This document shows, piece by piece, positions 35,884 to 47,800 of a DNA stretch of 64,000 bases. This DNA is from Meloidogyne chitwoodi (taxonomy: Eukaryota > Nematoda > Chromadorea > Rhabditida > Meloidogynidae), in assembly GCA_015183035.1 (NCBI GenBank), contig JACZZP010000008.1:992001-1056000 (forward strand), written 5' to 3'. The position numbers and the translations under genes were made by a program. Each line of letters opens with the position of its first letter. Position 1 is the stretch's first letter. The notes under the pieces were generated by a model. It was not told where the DNA came from. It saw nothing but the letters and a program-made list of their open reading frames with translations, and did no database searches.

Positions 35884-37474
35884 TATTAAATATATTTAAT
35901 TATTAAATAAAAAATATCCTCTTCTCCAATATCAAGTTTTAAACAAAGTTCATTAGTTCCATTTAAAATTTCATCTAAAAATCCATCCACAAAGTTTGTA
36001 TTTCCAAATAAATTTTGTAATGTTTTATGCCATGATCCGATAGAATTGATTGTTCCACCACGTAACTGAAATTCTTTAAATCTAGAGTTCCACATCTCTA
36101 TTGAAAAAAGAGAATAACGATGACGACGTCCAATCCATTTATTCTCCATATATTCGATAAAATCTTGATGTTCTCGAGTATTTCCAAATTTAAGCAGAAG
36201 TTCATCAGCTAAATGTTCAAATCATTGGCGAACATCCTAAAACATTTCTTTTAAAGGATAAAAAAATGTAAAAAAAATACCTGAACATTACAAAACGCCA
36301 ACACTAAAAATTTCTTTAAAATTATCGCTATTCTTTTTCTTGGGCATAACGCAATTCCATATAATATTTTTGGATTGTTTGCCAAATTAACTAAAAATTT
36401 AATAAAATATTTAAATTCTAATTAAAACCTTATTAAAATGAAACCAACTACCACGAATTTGTGACTGAGGGAAAAGGCCTTTAATAACATTTTCGGTAAT
36501 TTTTTCAAAATCTATTATAAATAGACTAGTTCTTTCATCTCCGACCGCATCCAAAACGGCCAACAACGCCCTTTGACACATTTCTTCACTTTTGTGTCGG
36601 AAAAGGCAATAAACAACTGGAATTACTTGATTTCTAAATTTTAAACAAAATTAAAATTCTAAAAAATTTAAAGTACTTAAATAGTCCATATAAAACCCAA
36701 GGTACATAAACTGTTTCTTGACATGTTTCGAATGTTCCATCAGCAAGCCAAGTATGACAACGTGAAAGACAATTTATACTTGAGGATAATGCATAAATAA
36801 TTGTTCTACTAGGATCACCAATTCCAGTATCAAGTAAAATATTTTTTTATTTGCTTGTAATTCTTCGTGTATATTTAATTCAAACTTATTTGTTCCTTGT
36901 AATTTACGTTTCCTTCTAATTACCGTGGCTAGAGTCAAGCTTAGGAAGTGCAGCAATTTCCTCATTTGAAGCCCCTAAAGTGATAGTTTACTTGATTAAA
37001 TCAGAAATATAAAAAAAAACCTGCCAAGCACTCATTAATAATAACCATAGGCGAAACTGGAAATTGATGCAAAATGAAGAATTTTATTTCTAATATGTGT
37101 TGCTTCTGCATCAGTTGGTGAAGGAACACATGAATGAGGTTGCGTTTCAATAACTTCATTCCCAACTGTTTTTGCTCTACTAGCACATTTTTCTGGAGTT
37201 CTATACTTTTTCAAAGTCCAATAGGTTGTATCTTTTTTGTGAGTTCACGATTATATTTATACTCTTGATGAATTAACATTTTCTTTCCTCTCTGAGTAAG
37301 ACCAAACATTTCGAAATATAAAAATATTTGTAAGATTTATTAGATTACAAAATTCAAAGAAAATTCATTCAAGGAAACATTAGAAAATGACCAACATTTA
37401 AAAATGGAAGAAAACAACAATGAAAATATAAGATTTATCTAAAATAAAATTTCTAATAATTAAAAATATTTCCA

Positions 37475-38803
37475 TTATTTTACGACAACAAATCTAAAAT
37501 CCATTTCTTTTATTTCAACAGGAAGATTGGCTTTTTCATCATAGTCGAACCACTCCTATATAAAAAGAAGTTGAAACGAACATAAAAGGGTACTTACGTA
37601 TTATCCCCATACATTGCGGACAAAGTTTTTGCGGACAAATATATTTATTTATATAAAACAATTACAAAAAAATCAATCAAAAAGCCAATATTTTCCCCAG
37701 GCAAGCATAATTTCTTCAAAGACATCTCCATCACCAATCATTTTCCTCCACATAAATTCTGCAAAATAACTTTCCAAATGATGACTTGCTGTTCCTCGAT
37801 GTTTCTTATTACGCCATTTTGCACTGCCCCACATTCTTTCCACTTTTTGAGTATTACATCCAGTTTCTGGATCAATGAAGTTGGTGACATTTGCTACATT
37901 GCCAAACTGGACGTTGATAGTAATGAATTTTCATTTCATCCCCATTGCGACAAACTCTCGTTTTATGTAGAAGACCACGATCTTGTAAGAATTCGATGGC
38001 ATCTTTTTCCGTTGTTGGCAAATCCCAAATTTTCATTATAAATTAAATAGAATGCTAAAATCGAATAGAAAATAATAAAGAATGTACTTTATTCTTAGTT
38101 TCCATGTTTATTATACACCAAACAAAATTTAAACTGTTGATTGATTGCCAAAGGCAAATGGAAGAAAAGGAAAATTAATATATTTGTCCGCAAAAACTTT
38201 GTCCGCAATGTATGGGGATAATACGTAAGTACCCATAAAAGTTTTGGTCTTTTCACATCCAAAAAATTAAAAGGAAAACCTTATTGTTTAGGTCAATTTC
38301 TTCGAAAAATGAATCTGATTCAATACCATAACAACACCATCCAATACGTGGATCAAAATTGATTGGTTCTAAACCTCTGCATTCAAATTTTATAATTGTT
38401 CGAAATTGTTCATTCATCTCGTTGGTGTAAGGTAAATAACTGTTCGTCAATATTTCTTTTAATTTTGAAAATTAAAATTAAATAAATTCATATTACCAAG
38501 TGTATTTATTCTTCCACAAAACGAACATTTAGCTGATATATGGCAAACACCTTTTCCTTTTGTTAAAGTATGTGTTTCCTAAAACTATTAAGGATATTTA
38601 TACAATTTAAATTAAAAAATTTGAAGAAAACCTGAATATTTGCATAATGCCATCTCTCGTAATCTTCATCACATCCAGAACATTTTAACTTAATTTTTTA
38701 TTAAAAAATAAAAAAATTGTATGTAAAATACCTTTAAATACCAGCGATGTTCTTCATAATTTTGTGGTTTTAAATTCGTTACATTTAAAAGATAAGCTTT
38801 CAT
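37475..38803 (-). CDS. CZIB: CXXC motif zinc-binding protein (C1orf123/CZIB family)
   Basis: CZIB is a small conserved eukaryotic zinc protein (DUF866). Its function is poorly defined. The ATG at 38803 starts MKAYLLNVTNLKPQNYEEHR. The first zinc pair is LKCSGCDEDYERWHY and the second is KCSFCGRINTLEI. The strongly conserved FECRGLEPINFDP and GIESDSFFEEIDLNNK follow. The last exon gives EWFDYDEKANLPVEIKE and ends RFVVVK at 37475. Exon joins are in frame and the four metal-binding Cys are present. The final intron, originally about 75 bp, is enlarged to about 720 bp by a Merlin-like element. Splicing should still work since both junctions are intact. Confidence 0.93.
37589..38233 (-). mobile_element. 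Merlin-like element with internally deleted transposase
   Basis: This 645-bp element in the last CZIB intron has near-perfect terminal inverted repeats of over 50 bp, starting GGTACTTACGTATTATCCCC. An exact 8-bp duplication CATAAAAG flanks it (37581-37588 and 38234-38241). On the minus strand an ATG at 38036 opens MKIWDLPTTEKDAIEFLQDR and reaches a Cys pair (WQCSKCHQ), then stops. In another frame the C-terminal piece KVERMWGSAKWRNKKHRGTA and YFAEFMWRKMIGDGDVFEEI follows. That piece resembles ISXO2/IS1016-type DDE transposases used by Merlin. The catalytic core is deleted, so the copy is non-autonomous. Confidence 0.88.
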
Positions 38804-39237
38804 TTGAAGAGAAATAATTGGCTATAAATTAAAAATAATTATTAAAATGTAAACAATTTAAGTAAACCATTTGATCTGTCTTTAATCAAGAATGCCAATT
38901 TATAAATTAAAAGCAAAAATAAAATATAATCTCTAAGAAAATATCTAAATAAATATCAAAATATCTATCATAAAAATTTCAAAATAATCAAAAATAATTT
39001 AATTATGTAAAAATATGGCGTGGAAATGACCATTAAACTAGTAATTATAAGTCGTTTCAATTCTAAGATTTATACCATACTCTTTTCAATGTTGTGAATT
39101 TTGTAGATCAGTTTATTTTGCTACTTTTATGTTCAATTTACTTAAATAAAACAACAAAATAAAACTAAATAAAATTATATATATTTTTTTAATAATCAGA
39201 TAAATACATATGTAAACAAAAATTAAGTATAATTATA
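38804..39237. other. Intergenic CZIB upstream region
   Basis: About 430 bp of A+T-rich DNA between CZIB and the next same-strand gene. Nothing distinctive was seen. Confidence 0.5.
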
Positions 39238-40045
39238 TTAATTCTTTTCTTTTCCACCCATTAAAAAACTATAACCTAAAGGAACACAACGACAATCAGG
39301 AACTGATGGAAAATTAGACAAACGATTTCTTCCACTAAAATCGTGACAACCACCCTTACAAATGCCTAAAAGATCTGCACATATTCCTCTAGCAGGGTCC
39401 AAGCCACAACCACGACTCTGACATATTTAAGAAACATTAAAATACTTTTTCTTTAATACCTGAAAATTTTCACGATCAAATAGTGAATCTCTAAGAAATT
39501 GACTGGCCACTGGGGATTGAGCCAAAAATGGAGAACTTCCAAACCCTCCTAACGCTGGTGACCAAGATGTCCCATATCCATAATAACCATTCGATCCTTT
39601 TAATTTTGTTGGAATTTTAAAAATAATTTTATTTTAATGCCTGGGATAGAATGTCTTTGAAAAGGAAATGTTGGTGAATTAATAAATGGAGAATTAACTG
39701 TCAAAGAAGGTGAAGGCTGATGTCGAGAAAAAAATGATTCAAATCCGCTTTCCACGCCATTAGAAAATGAAGGACCATTATTAGTTAAAGGAGGTGATCG
39801 ATACATAAATAATGGTGGATTATTATTTGATTCTAGAAAACTAATTTTTAAAAAATATTATCAAAAAACTAACGAAATCCTGGATTAAATAAATATTGTC
39901 CATAAGTTTGTTGTTGTGGAATCCAAAATGAAGATTGAAAAAAAGATTGAGCAATTAAACTTTTAAAATATGAAGCAAATAAAATAACAAAAATAATTAA
40001 AAAATTAAATTGGAATTTTTTTATTAAAAATTTAATAATTTTCAT
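39238..40045 (-). CDS. Secreted protein with Cys-rich C-terminus, unrecognised
   Basis: I do not recognise this gene. The ATG at 40045 gives a basic start and a hydrophobic segment (FNFLIIFVILFASYFKSLIA), a signal peptide or anchor. The middle is rich in Ser, Pro, Phe and Asn (SPSLTVNSPFINSPTFPF) with a Gly/Tyr patch (GSNGYYGYGTSWSPALGG). The C-terminal 60 residues hold six Cys: RGCGLDPARGICADLLGICK, GGCHDF, then DCRCVPLGYSF. That compact Cys pattern suggests a small disulfide-bonded module. It ends MGGKEKN at 39238. Four exons join in frame. A cuticle or eggshell role would be guesswork. Confidence 0.65.
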
Positions 40046-40571
40046 TGAAGAAAAAGGAAAGAGAAAAATATTGAGTAAAAATTATTTTATTTCCAGTCAC
40101 TCTAAATTGACTATTAATGCCCTAGTTACGCCAAAAGGATTAGAAAAAATACAAAAATATGACATCGAAATTGGCTCTTTTATTGTAATTTTTTCTTTTT
40201 CTTTTTACATTTTAAATTATTTATAAAGTCTCCATATATTAAATTTAAAAAATAAATAAACAAATTAATTTACCAAACTCTTTTAAAATATTAAACAAAT
40301 TATTTTAAATATTTATTTATTTATATCACACAATAATATATTAACAAGTATATTAGCATTACAATATAAATGAATTGGAGTATTTATATATACTTTTAGA
40401 GGTACAAAAGACAATTGCAAGATTTTGATGGGATTAAAATCCTTAGAGAGATTAAGGGAAAACACAAAAAGAGGATGATAATATTTTTAGTTAATGCAAT
40501 TTATAGTCTGGTATATATCACTAGTTTTCTTCTCATCCTTCTCTGTACATCAATACTGTTGTTGCAGTAGT
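40046..40571. other. Intergenic between two same-strand unrecognised genes
   Basis: About 525 bp, A+T-rich, containing the upstream region of the Cys-rich gene and the 3' flank of the next one. No gene was seen. Confidence 0.5.
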
Positions 40572-41464
40572 TTACTTCTTCTGGAACATCTTATTCGTGT
40601 CTATGTCCGCCAGTGTTTGATAGGACCCTTGATCTAATTTTTTTTTAATTTAATTTTTATATAAATAAAAAAAACAAACCCGCCATTCCCTGCTTTGTGT
40701 CTCTATTCGACCTCTTACTAGCTTCCTTTTCCTTTCCGCTTGGTTTATCACCACCAACACTCCTCTTCGAGATCTCGATGGCCTCGTACAGCGACGGTTC
40801 TTTTTCTAAAAATAAAATTGTAAAAAATATTTTTCATAAAACATTTACTTTCAGTTTTCGATGCTGTTGGTACTGCAGGCTTTGAAGTACCAATGGCAGT
40901 TTGTTTTGCTACTTGAGCTGTCAGAGCTGCCACCGACTGCATATCCTTTGAAGGCATCATTATTACAGTCGGATTTCCTCCAGGTTGCGCCGCAGGAAGA
41001 ATCACAGGGATCATGCCTGGAGGAATATTTTGGAGTTGAAGCATTGTTTGTGATGAGAACATGTTTTTCATTTGGTCATTGGCCATAGTAGCTGTTGGAG
41101 ATAATGTTGGTGCCATTGCAGTCACAAGTGCCTTTGCTGGAGCATCTCCCTTTCCTTTATCCGCAGCTGCTCCTCCTTTACCTTTTTCCTTTTTGCTAAC
41201 CCCTCCTTTCTTCTTTTTATCCCCTTTATCTCCTCCCTCTCCAGGTTTCTTCTCTTCTCCAGGCAGTGGTGGCGTAGCTGGTGGTTGTCCTCCTTCTGGC
41301 GTTGGTACCGTTGGTTCTGTTTTTTGATTTGCTCCTCCCTTCTTTTTACCCTTCTTCTTCTTGCAGCAGAATTGTGCCGTAAGCAAAAACATCGTGGCAA
41401 ATATTAGCAGAAATGTCACCAATAGAGAGTCGTAGAGAATGACTGAGTTCTGAAGCAACAGCAT
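40572..41464 (-). CDS. Single-pass membrane protein with Lys/Pro/Gly-rich tail, unrecognised
   Basis: I do not recognise this gene. The likely start at 41464 gives MLLLQNSVILYDSLLVTFLL and a membrane helix ending LLTAQFCC. A very basic stretch (KKKKGKKKGG) follows and then a Pro/Gly/Lys/Glu-rich region. The next part is Ala/Met/Pro-rich (MAPTLSPTATMAND, PPGMIPVILPAAQPGG). After a small intron the tail is charged (KKEPSLYEAIEISKRSVGGD) and ends DIDTNKMFQKK at 40572. Two Cys next to the helix could be lipid-modified. A longer upstream open frame exists but crosses what looks like an intron. Its G+C content is well above the surroundings. It is divergent from the gene at 41720, sharing a 255-bp promoter. 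Confidence 0.6.
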
Positions 41465-41719
41465 GGCTAAAATTAAAATAAATAAATAAATATTTTTAAA
41501 GTTATTAAAACATACACAAATGTGTGAAGTAGTTGTCGTTGAATTGTAGAATGGATATATTAATTTATTAATTAAAATAATGACTTTTATAATTAAAATA
41601 AATATCACAATTATTTAAATAATATAAAAGTTAATTTATTTTAAATATTTTTATCTCATTCCAATTCATCAAATCAACTGTCTACAACAACTCATCAACA
41701 CAAGAAATCAAACAACGCT

Positions 41720-42054
41720 ATGGGGGAGCGAAACGTCGACTTGTCTGCCTATGTGCCACCAGACGTCAGAGGCGATGGTGGAAACTCTGGATCACTCGGT
41801 GGTGGTGGACAACTCCAAGTTGAGCTCGAAGATGAAGACGACCACTTCGCTGCACCTGCTGCAAGGCAGGCAAGTTTTTAAAATTAAAATTATATTCTAC
41901 TTTTGATATTTAATTAATTATTTTTTAGCAAACTCCGGCCCAGAGACCTGCCCCGCCGAAGCCTGCTGCCACGCCGAAGCCTGCTGATCCGCCAAAGCCC
42001 AAATATGCCAAACCGGCGAGCTATGTCAGCTATCAGGCAGGAGCGAGACGATAG
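41720..42054 (+). CDS. Small Gly/Pro/Ala-rich protein, unrecognised
   Basis: I do not recognise this gene. The ATG at 41720 gives MGERNVDLSAYVPPDVRGDG, then a Gly run and an acidic patch (ELEDEDDHF). The second exon encodes Pro/Ala/Lys repeats (RPAPPKPAATPKPADPPKPK) and ends SYVSYQAGARR at 42054. The only splice choice keeping a Pro-rich frame is a GC donor (CAG|GCAAGT) at 41870 with acceptor TTTTTTAG at 41928. The GT choice four bases later truncates the protein. Of about 90 residues, most are probably disordered and cytosolic. High G+C content links it to its divergent neighbour. Confidence 0.6.
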
Positions 42055-42508
42055 AAGGGAGGAGAACAGATAGCTGTAGGAGAACTCTGTGAAGAAAAAT
42101 CCAAAAAGAAGATGTCCAATTGTGTATTCGATAATAATAATAATTCCCTCTTCTTCTTCTTCTTGTCCCCATTGTGTTGTTATTGTAATAATAATCTCAT
42201 TTCTATGTATATTTTCTTATTAAATATATAAATATTGTAAATGTGTTAAAATGTTTTTTAAAAAGAAAAGAAAGGTTTTACTAAGTTTTAAACCTTCAAA
42301 TTAATTATTTTTTTAAATTATCTCTTATTGTATAATTTTTTAAGTGAAGAGACCAATTTTATAGAATTAATTTTGTTTTATTTTTTTAAATAAAGGTTTT
42401 GATTAATTTTAAATTAAATATCAAAAATAATTTAAATATTTTTAATTTTGAGCAAATTAATATTATATAAAAATAAATAAATTTATGGCATAAAAAATAA
42501 ATATATTT
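42055..42508. other. Convergent intergenic region
   Basis: The 3' flanks of two convergent genes, A+T-rich with a CTTCTTCTTCTT run near 42,148. No gene was seen. Confidence 0.5.
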
Positions 42509-44822
42509 TTAAACATAAGTTCTTTGTTGTTGTTGATGACAAATATATTCATTACTACTATTTTCTTCTTCTTTTGATAATGATGTCCAAATATTAATTG
42601 GTGGAGGAGGAGATAAACTAAATTATTTAATTATATTAATTTAAAATATTATTTTAAATTAATACTTTTTATTTAATTTTTTAATAATTTTTTCTTCTTT
42701 TCCTTCTCTTCTACTTTTTCCAGTTCCATAACCACTTTCTGTTTTTAATTGTTTTTCTTCTTTTTCATTATTATTATTTAAATTATTATTATTAAAATGT
42801 TCAGGTGGTAAAGGTGGTGGTGGTGGTTGACTAATTGGTGGAGGTAATAATATTAATTTATTATTATTTAATCTTTTTATATAAGGAGGTTCAGCAATAT
42901 CATCATAATCTAGTGGTAATTCCTTTTTTTAAATAAATAAATAAATATTATTATTTTAAATAAAAAACCTCATAAATTTCACCACTACTTCCACAACCAT
43001 TATAAAAATTATTATTAATATTTTTATTTATTTTTTCTTTTTTCCATGAAATAAATTGAGAATCAAAAGAATTAATATTATTATTATTAAATTGAAAAGA
43101 TACTGTTCTACAATTATTTTTAATTGAAGAAAAAATATTTGAAGACACCGGATTATTTGAAGAAAAATGTTTTTTTGGTAATTTACATCTTTAAATTAAA
43201 TTAAATAATTAAAATAAATAAATTAATTAATTACCTTGTATTATTATTTTGTTGAAAATAAGGTTTTAATGAAAATGTATTTGAAGAATTTAAAATTAAT
43301 TTATTTGTTTTTTTAGGTAATATTTGTTGTTTTATATTTATTAAATTATTAATATTACTAGTAATTGTTTCTGTTGAAGAAGAAGGAAAATTAATAAATT
43401 GTTTTGGAGAAGAAGAAAAAGCTGAAGAAGAAGAAGAAGAAGAATTTAAAGGAGAAGAAGAAGAAGAATTAATAATACTTTCAGGTATTTGATTAAATAT
43501 TTTAATATTATTATTAGATGATGATGATAATATAAATGAATTACTTCTTTAAATTAATTTAAATATAATTTTATATAATATAATTTTTATTAATTAATTA
43601 AATAAATATTTTCACTATTTTTAATTTTTATTTTTTTATAAATTGCATGTCAACAATTTGTTTAAAAATCTATTTAATTGCTATCTTATAAAAAAGAAGA
43701 GAGAATTTTAGGTTTCCTTTTCCGAATATTTTATTTAAAGAAAATTAAAGTATTTAATTATTATTTATTTTTAAAAATAATTATTTTTTCCAATTTATAT
43801 TTAATTTATTTATTTAAAAATAATAATAATATATTTATTTATTTATTCTTCTTTTAATAAAATAAATATATTATTAAATAAATATTCTTCCCTCTCTAAA
43901 CCTAAAAAAACCTTTTTTATATTTTTATAACCACAGTTGGCAACAAATTAAATTTATAAAATTTATATTTATTTTTCCTTTAAATTTAATTTTATTTTTA
44001 AACAAAATGCCAAAATTTTACAAAAAGTCAATTTAATTTATTCTTTTCCTTCCTCTTTTTTGGCCTTAACTGACTTTCCTTTTTTCTATTTCCCCTCTAA
44101 TTTGTTGTTGAAAACAACAAAATAAATTTATTTTTTATTTTTTGTTGTGCGCGAATTGAAAATAAAAAATAAAATAAAAACAATGAAAAAAATTGTCCAA
44201 AATTTTCTGCCTAATTTTAACATAAATAATAAATAATTATTTTGTAAATAAATAAATATTTAATTATTTTTTTTAAAATTTATTTAATAATAAATAACTA
44301 ATATTTTTTATTTAAAAAAGGAAAGAGAGTAAATTAATGATAGATAGAATATTTTAAATAAATTAAAATATATGAGATAAATTAAAATTTTTTTTTATTT
44401 TTAATTTAATTTAATAAAAAACCTTTTTTGATTATTTTTCTTTTCTTTTTTTAAATTATTTTTATATTTAGTTGTTGTTGTTGTTAATCTTTTTCTTTTT
44501 TTTCTAATAAAAATAGTTAATCCAATAATTATTGTAGTACAAATACAAAAAAGAAATATAGCCAATAAAGGTAATAACCAATTATTTAATTTATTGAAAA
44601 ATAAATTAAATGAACAATTTGTTGAATATTTATAAATATATTTTTGTTTTTGATTATTATTAGACTATATATTTAAAATTTAATTTTAATTTTAATTAAA
44701 TTTACCAAAATATCTTTTTCCTCTAAATCATCTATTAATAAATGTAAAATTAAAGAAGGATCTGGAGGTGGAGGAATATCAAAAATAGGTGGTGGTGAAG
44801 GCAAACAATAATTACAAGGCAT
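42509..44822 (-). CDS. Single-pass membrane protein with PDZ-ligand C-terminus, unrecognised
   Basis: I do not recognise this gene. The ATG at 44822 gives MPCNYCLPSPPPIFDIPPPP, a short Cys/Pro-rich outer part. A membrane helix WLLPLLAIFLFCICTTIIIG and a basic stop-transfer (IRKKRKR) follow. After an 865-bp intron the cytoplasmic tail is long and low in complexity: poly-Ser (SSSSSPLNSSSSSSSAF), poly-Asn and poly-Pro (SQPPPPPLPPEHF). It includes NIWTSLSKEEENSS and ends QQQQRTYV. The last three residues, T-Y-V, fit a class I PDZ ligand. Polyproline and PDZ motifs suggest a scaffolded cell-junction or neuronal protein; this is an inference. The topology (N-terminus outside) is also inferred. Confidence 0.65.
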
Positions 44823-47800
44823 TTAATTAATTAAAAGACATTTTTAATAATTTTAATCTGAAAAATAATATTTAATTAATTAATTAATTTAAATAATATA
44901 AATAATCTAAAATATTTTATTAAATATAAAGAAAATATTCCAACAGATGAGGACATAAAATAAATATAACAATAAGAATTATTTATTTATATAAAACTAA
45001 AAATAGTAGAGGAGTAAATAAAGCAAAAAAATAAAATAAAAGAAAAGAAAGTCGCCGAAAATTAAATCAGATTTTTTGTTTTTTAAAAAAATGCTTGAAG
45101 AAGAGGATAAGCAAAATATAAAAATAAAATAAAAGAAGAGAAGAAATGACCAAAAAAGGAAAAAGAAAATCACATCGGGAAATGTAAAAAATAAAAAAAA
45201 AATAAAATTATTTAAAAGACCAAATGTTGTGATGCAATAAAAAAATAAATAAATAGGTGAGAAGTAAAAAAGAAGAAGAGAAGGATTAATAAAAGAAGAG
45301 AAGATATTGATGAGTAAATTAATATAGGTATATTTTATTTGCAACTTTAAAAAATATATATATATTCTTTTAAAATTATTTTTAAATTTATTAAATGAGA
45401 ATTAAAATTGTTTTTTTATAAAATTAATATAAATAATATATTTTAGTTTTATTTATTTCTTTCCTCTAAATCTGTCTAGTCTTTTACTGCCTATCCTATG
45501 CCTTTGACAGACTTTATCGCTTGAATGAATTAAATATTTTAAGAAAGAACTACTTTTAAATATTTGTTAATTTTTTGGCCCTTTTTTATTTATTATTTAA
45601 ATGCATAAATTAAGTAAAAGTCAAAAAAGGGTTATTTAACGGCAAAATAAATAAATAAAATAAAAAACAAAAAAAGGTAAAAATAAATAAAAAGTTTATT
45701 AAAATATTAAAAATATATATTCTTTAAATAATTAATTACAGGAAAGATAAAAAATAAAAAAAAAAGTAATGAAAACTAAAAATATTATATACAACACCTG
45801 TATATTATTTTGGGATCATCAGTTGAAGAAAAGAAATAATTAATTCTCTCTCTTTTATTTCCCCCCAATAAAAAAAAAAGATTGCCAATTCTGCGCGGAA
45901 GAGAAGGAAAAAAAAGAAAGAAGAAGACAATTTAAATATTTTTTTGGGAAGGGATTTTTAGTGGTTTCCGATGAGTTTTAGAGGGATATAAAATAAATAA
46001 TAATAATAATAATAATAGAGAATAATAAATTTATAAAAATTAAGCACAGATGCTTTCAAAAAGTCATCAAAATTACTCTCTTCTCTTCTTTTTTACAAAT
46101 AACTATATTTATTTATTACCTAAAAAATATTTATTTATTTGTATCAATCGGCTGAAGGTCAATTAAAATTATATATTATTATTATTTAAATATTTTGTAC
46201 TCAATATTAAAAAAAAAGAATATATTTATTTTTTAAAATTAAAAAATATTTAAAATAAATAAATATTTTAAATGCCATTATTGTCCTCTTTATTTTTTAA
46301 CATTTTTCAAGTCAATTTGTTTCACCTTTATTTTTATTATTTTTATTTCGCGTAATTGGCCAAAAACAAATATTAAAAAAAATATTCAATAACTTGGTCA
46401 TTTCTTTTATTTATTTATTTGCTTTTTATTTTATTTTTCCAGAATTTTTGGTAAAAACCCTCCCCTGGGGCACTCGCGCAAATTAATGTCCTGTGGGGAA
46501 AAATAAAGGAAAAAAATAAAATTAGGTGAAGGAATGTTGAAGAATTTTTTTAAAGAATTGAAAAAAATATATAAAAAGTGAAAAGAATTAATTTTAGAAA
46601 ATATTAATTTTTATTTTTTAATTTATAAATTAATATATTAAACATATGTTTATTTATTTTAAATAATAAATATATTTATTTATTTATTTTAAATTACTAT
46701 TAAATAATAAATAAATAATATTTATTGTTTTTTCCTTTTCTTTTATTTAAAATAAAAGTTATTTATTTACTCTTTTCTCATCATTAGCCTAAATATTTAT
46801 TTTAATTATTTTTTACTAAATAAAAATTAATGTCTTTTTTTAAGGATTTTATTAAATAAAAAATATAAAAATCTGTTTTTCTAATAATTATTTTTAATTT
46901 TTTGTTAGTAAAATATAATAAACATTTTTAAAATATTTAAGAAAAAAGAAAAAAAATCTAATAAATTTTCTAAATGTCTTTTTAAAAAATAAAAATATTT
47001 TAGAGGACTAAATATAATAAATCTTTTTCTTTTTTAAAAATACCGGAAATATATCTTTTATTTTTTTCTGCAACAAAAATTAATTGATAAATAAATAAAT
47101 AAATAAATAAATTAATTTAAAAATAAAAAGTTTAAAAACATTAATTATATTTTTAAAAGAAAACTTAAAATAATTAGAAAAAAAAGTTTTAAAGAGTCCT
47201 CTTAAAATTAAAAATAAAAAGAATTTTAACTAATAAAGAAAAAAAAGAAAATATTATTTATTTTTTTAAATATTATTTTTTTAAAAATTAAAAAAAAAAA
47301 ATAATATTATTTTAAATATATTTATTGGCCATAAATGAAAAATAAATTTAAATAAATGGGAAGATGTAAAAAATAAATAAAAAAATAAATTAACAAAAGC
47401 AAGCCAATGATGGAAAAAAATCTAAAAAAAATAAAAATAGGTTAAGAAAAGAAGGAAAATTTAAGAAAAAATATATTTTTGGATATATTTGTGAGTGAGG
47501 GGATGCGTGGATTTGCATTTTCACACCTTTTAAAAGGTTATTAAGAGAGAGAAAAGAAAAAAACACATTTTGGACAGAGGAAAAAGTGAAATAATTGAAT
47601 AACAGAAAAGAAGTATATTTAATTGTTATTTAATATTTAATAAATTTAAATATTAAAAATATAATTTTAATAAATATAATATTTTATTTAAAAAATGTCA
47701 AGGCTATTTTTTCTAATTTTCTTAAATTTATAGGAGAACATTTTCTTATTATTAAATAAAATAATTATATTTTTTTTAATTTTTATTTGAAGGATATATA

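Larger units (their letters stand above)
34558..37309 (-). pseudogene. Decayed FLYWCH/MULE transposase
   Basis: A Mutator-like transposase is recognisable but broken. A FLYWCH-type finger starts at 37309 (MFGLTQRGKKMLIHQEYKY). It needs a frame change to continue YWTLKKYRTPEKCASRAKTV and HSCVPSPTDAEATHIRNKIL. A second frame change near 36,840 is required before DTGIGDPSRTIIYAL and CLSRCHTWLADGTFETC, the conserved MULE domain start. Then come LFIIDFEKITENVIKGLFPQ and WFHFNKLIWQTIQ, followed by a stop. An in-frame TGA splits DVRQ from FEHLADELLLKFGNTREHQD. The end segment ENKWIGRRHRYSLFSIEMWN is preserved. The last piece (VNQRLMNIIQNYSNYNELDY) is cut off from it by the hAT-type element at 34709-35883. 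The gene cannot make a full protein. Confidence 0.85.

Noticed and set aside
37778..38041. Plus-strand open frame inside the CZIB intron
   Set aside because: It is antisense to the Merlin-like transposase remnant, whose minus-strand reading is the meaningful one.
40748..41327. Open frames antisense to the Lys/Pro-rich membrane protein gene
   Set aside because: They are shadows caused by its G+C-richer codons. The minus-strand gene has consistent splice sites.
44997..45344. Long minus-strand open frame in the desert
   Set aside because: It encodes almost only Phe, Leu, Ile, Tyr and Ser from A+T-rich low-complexity DNA, with no motif or splice structure.
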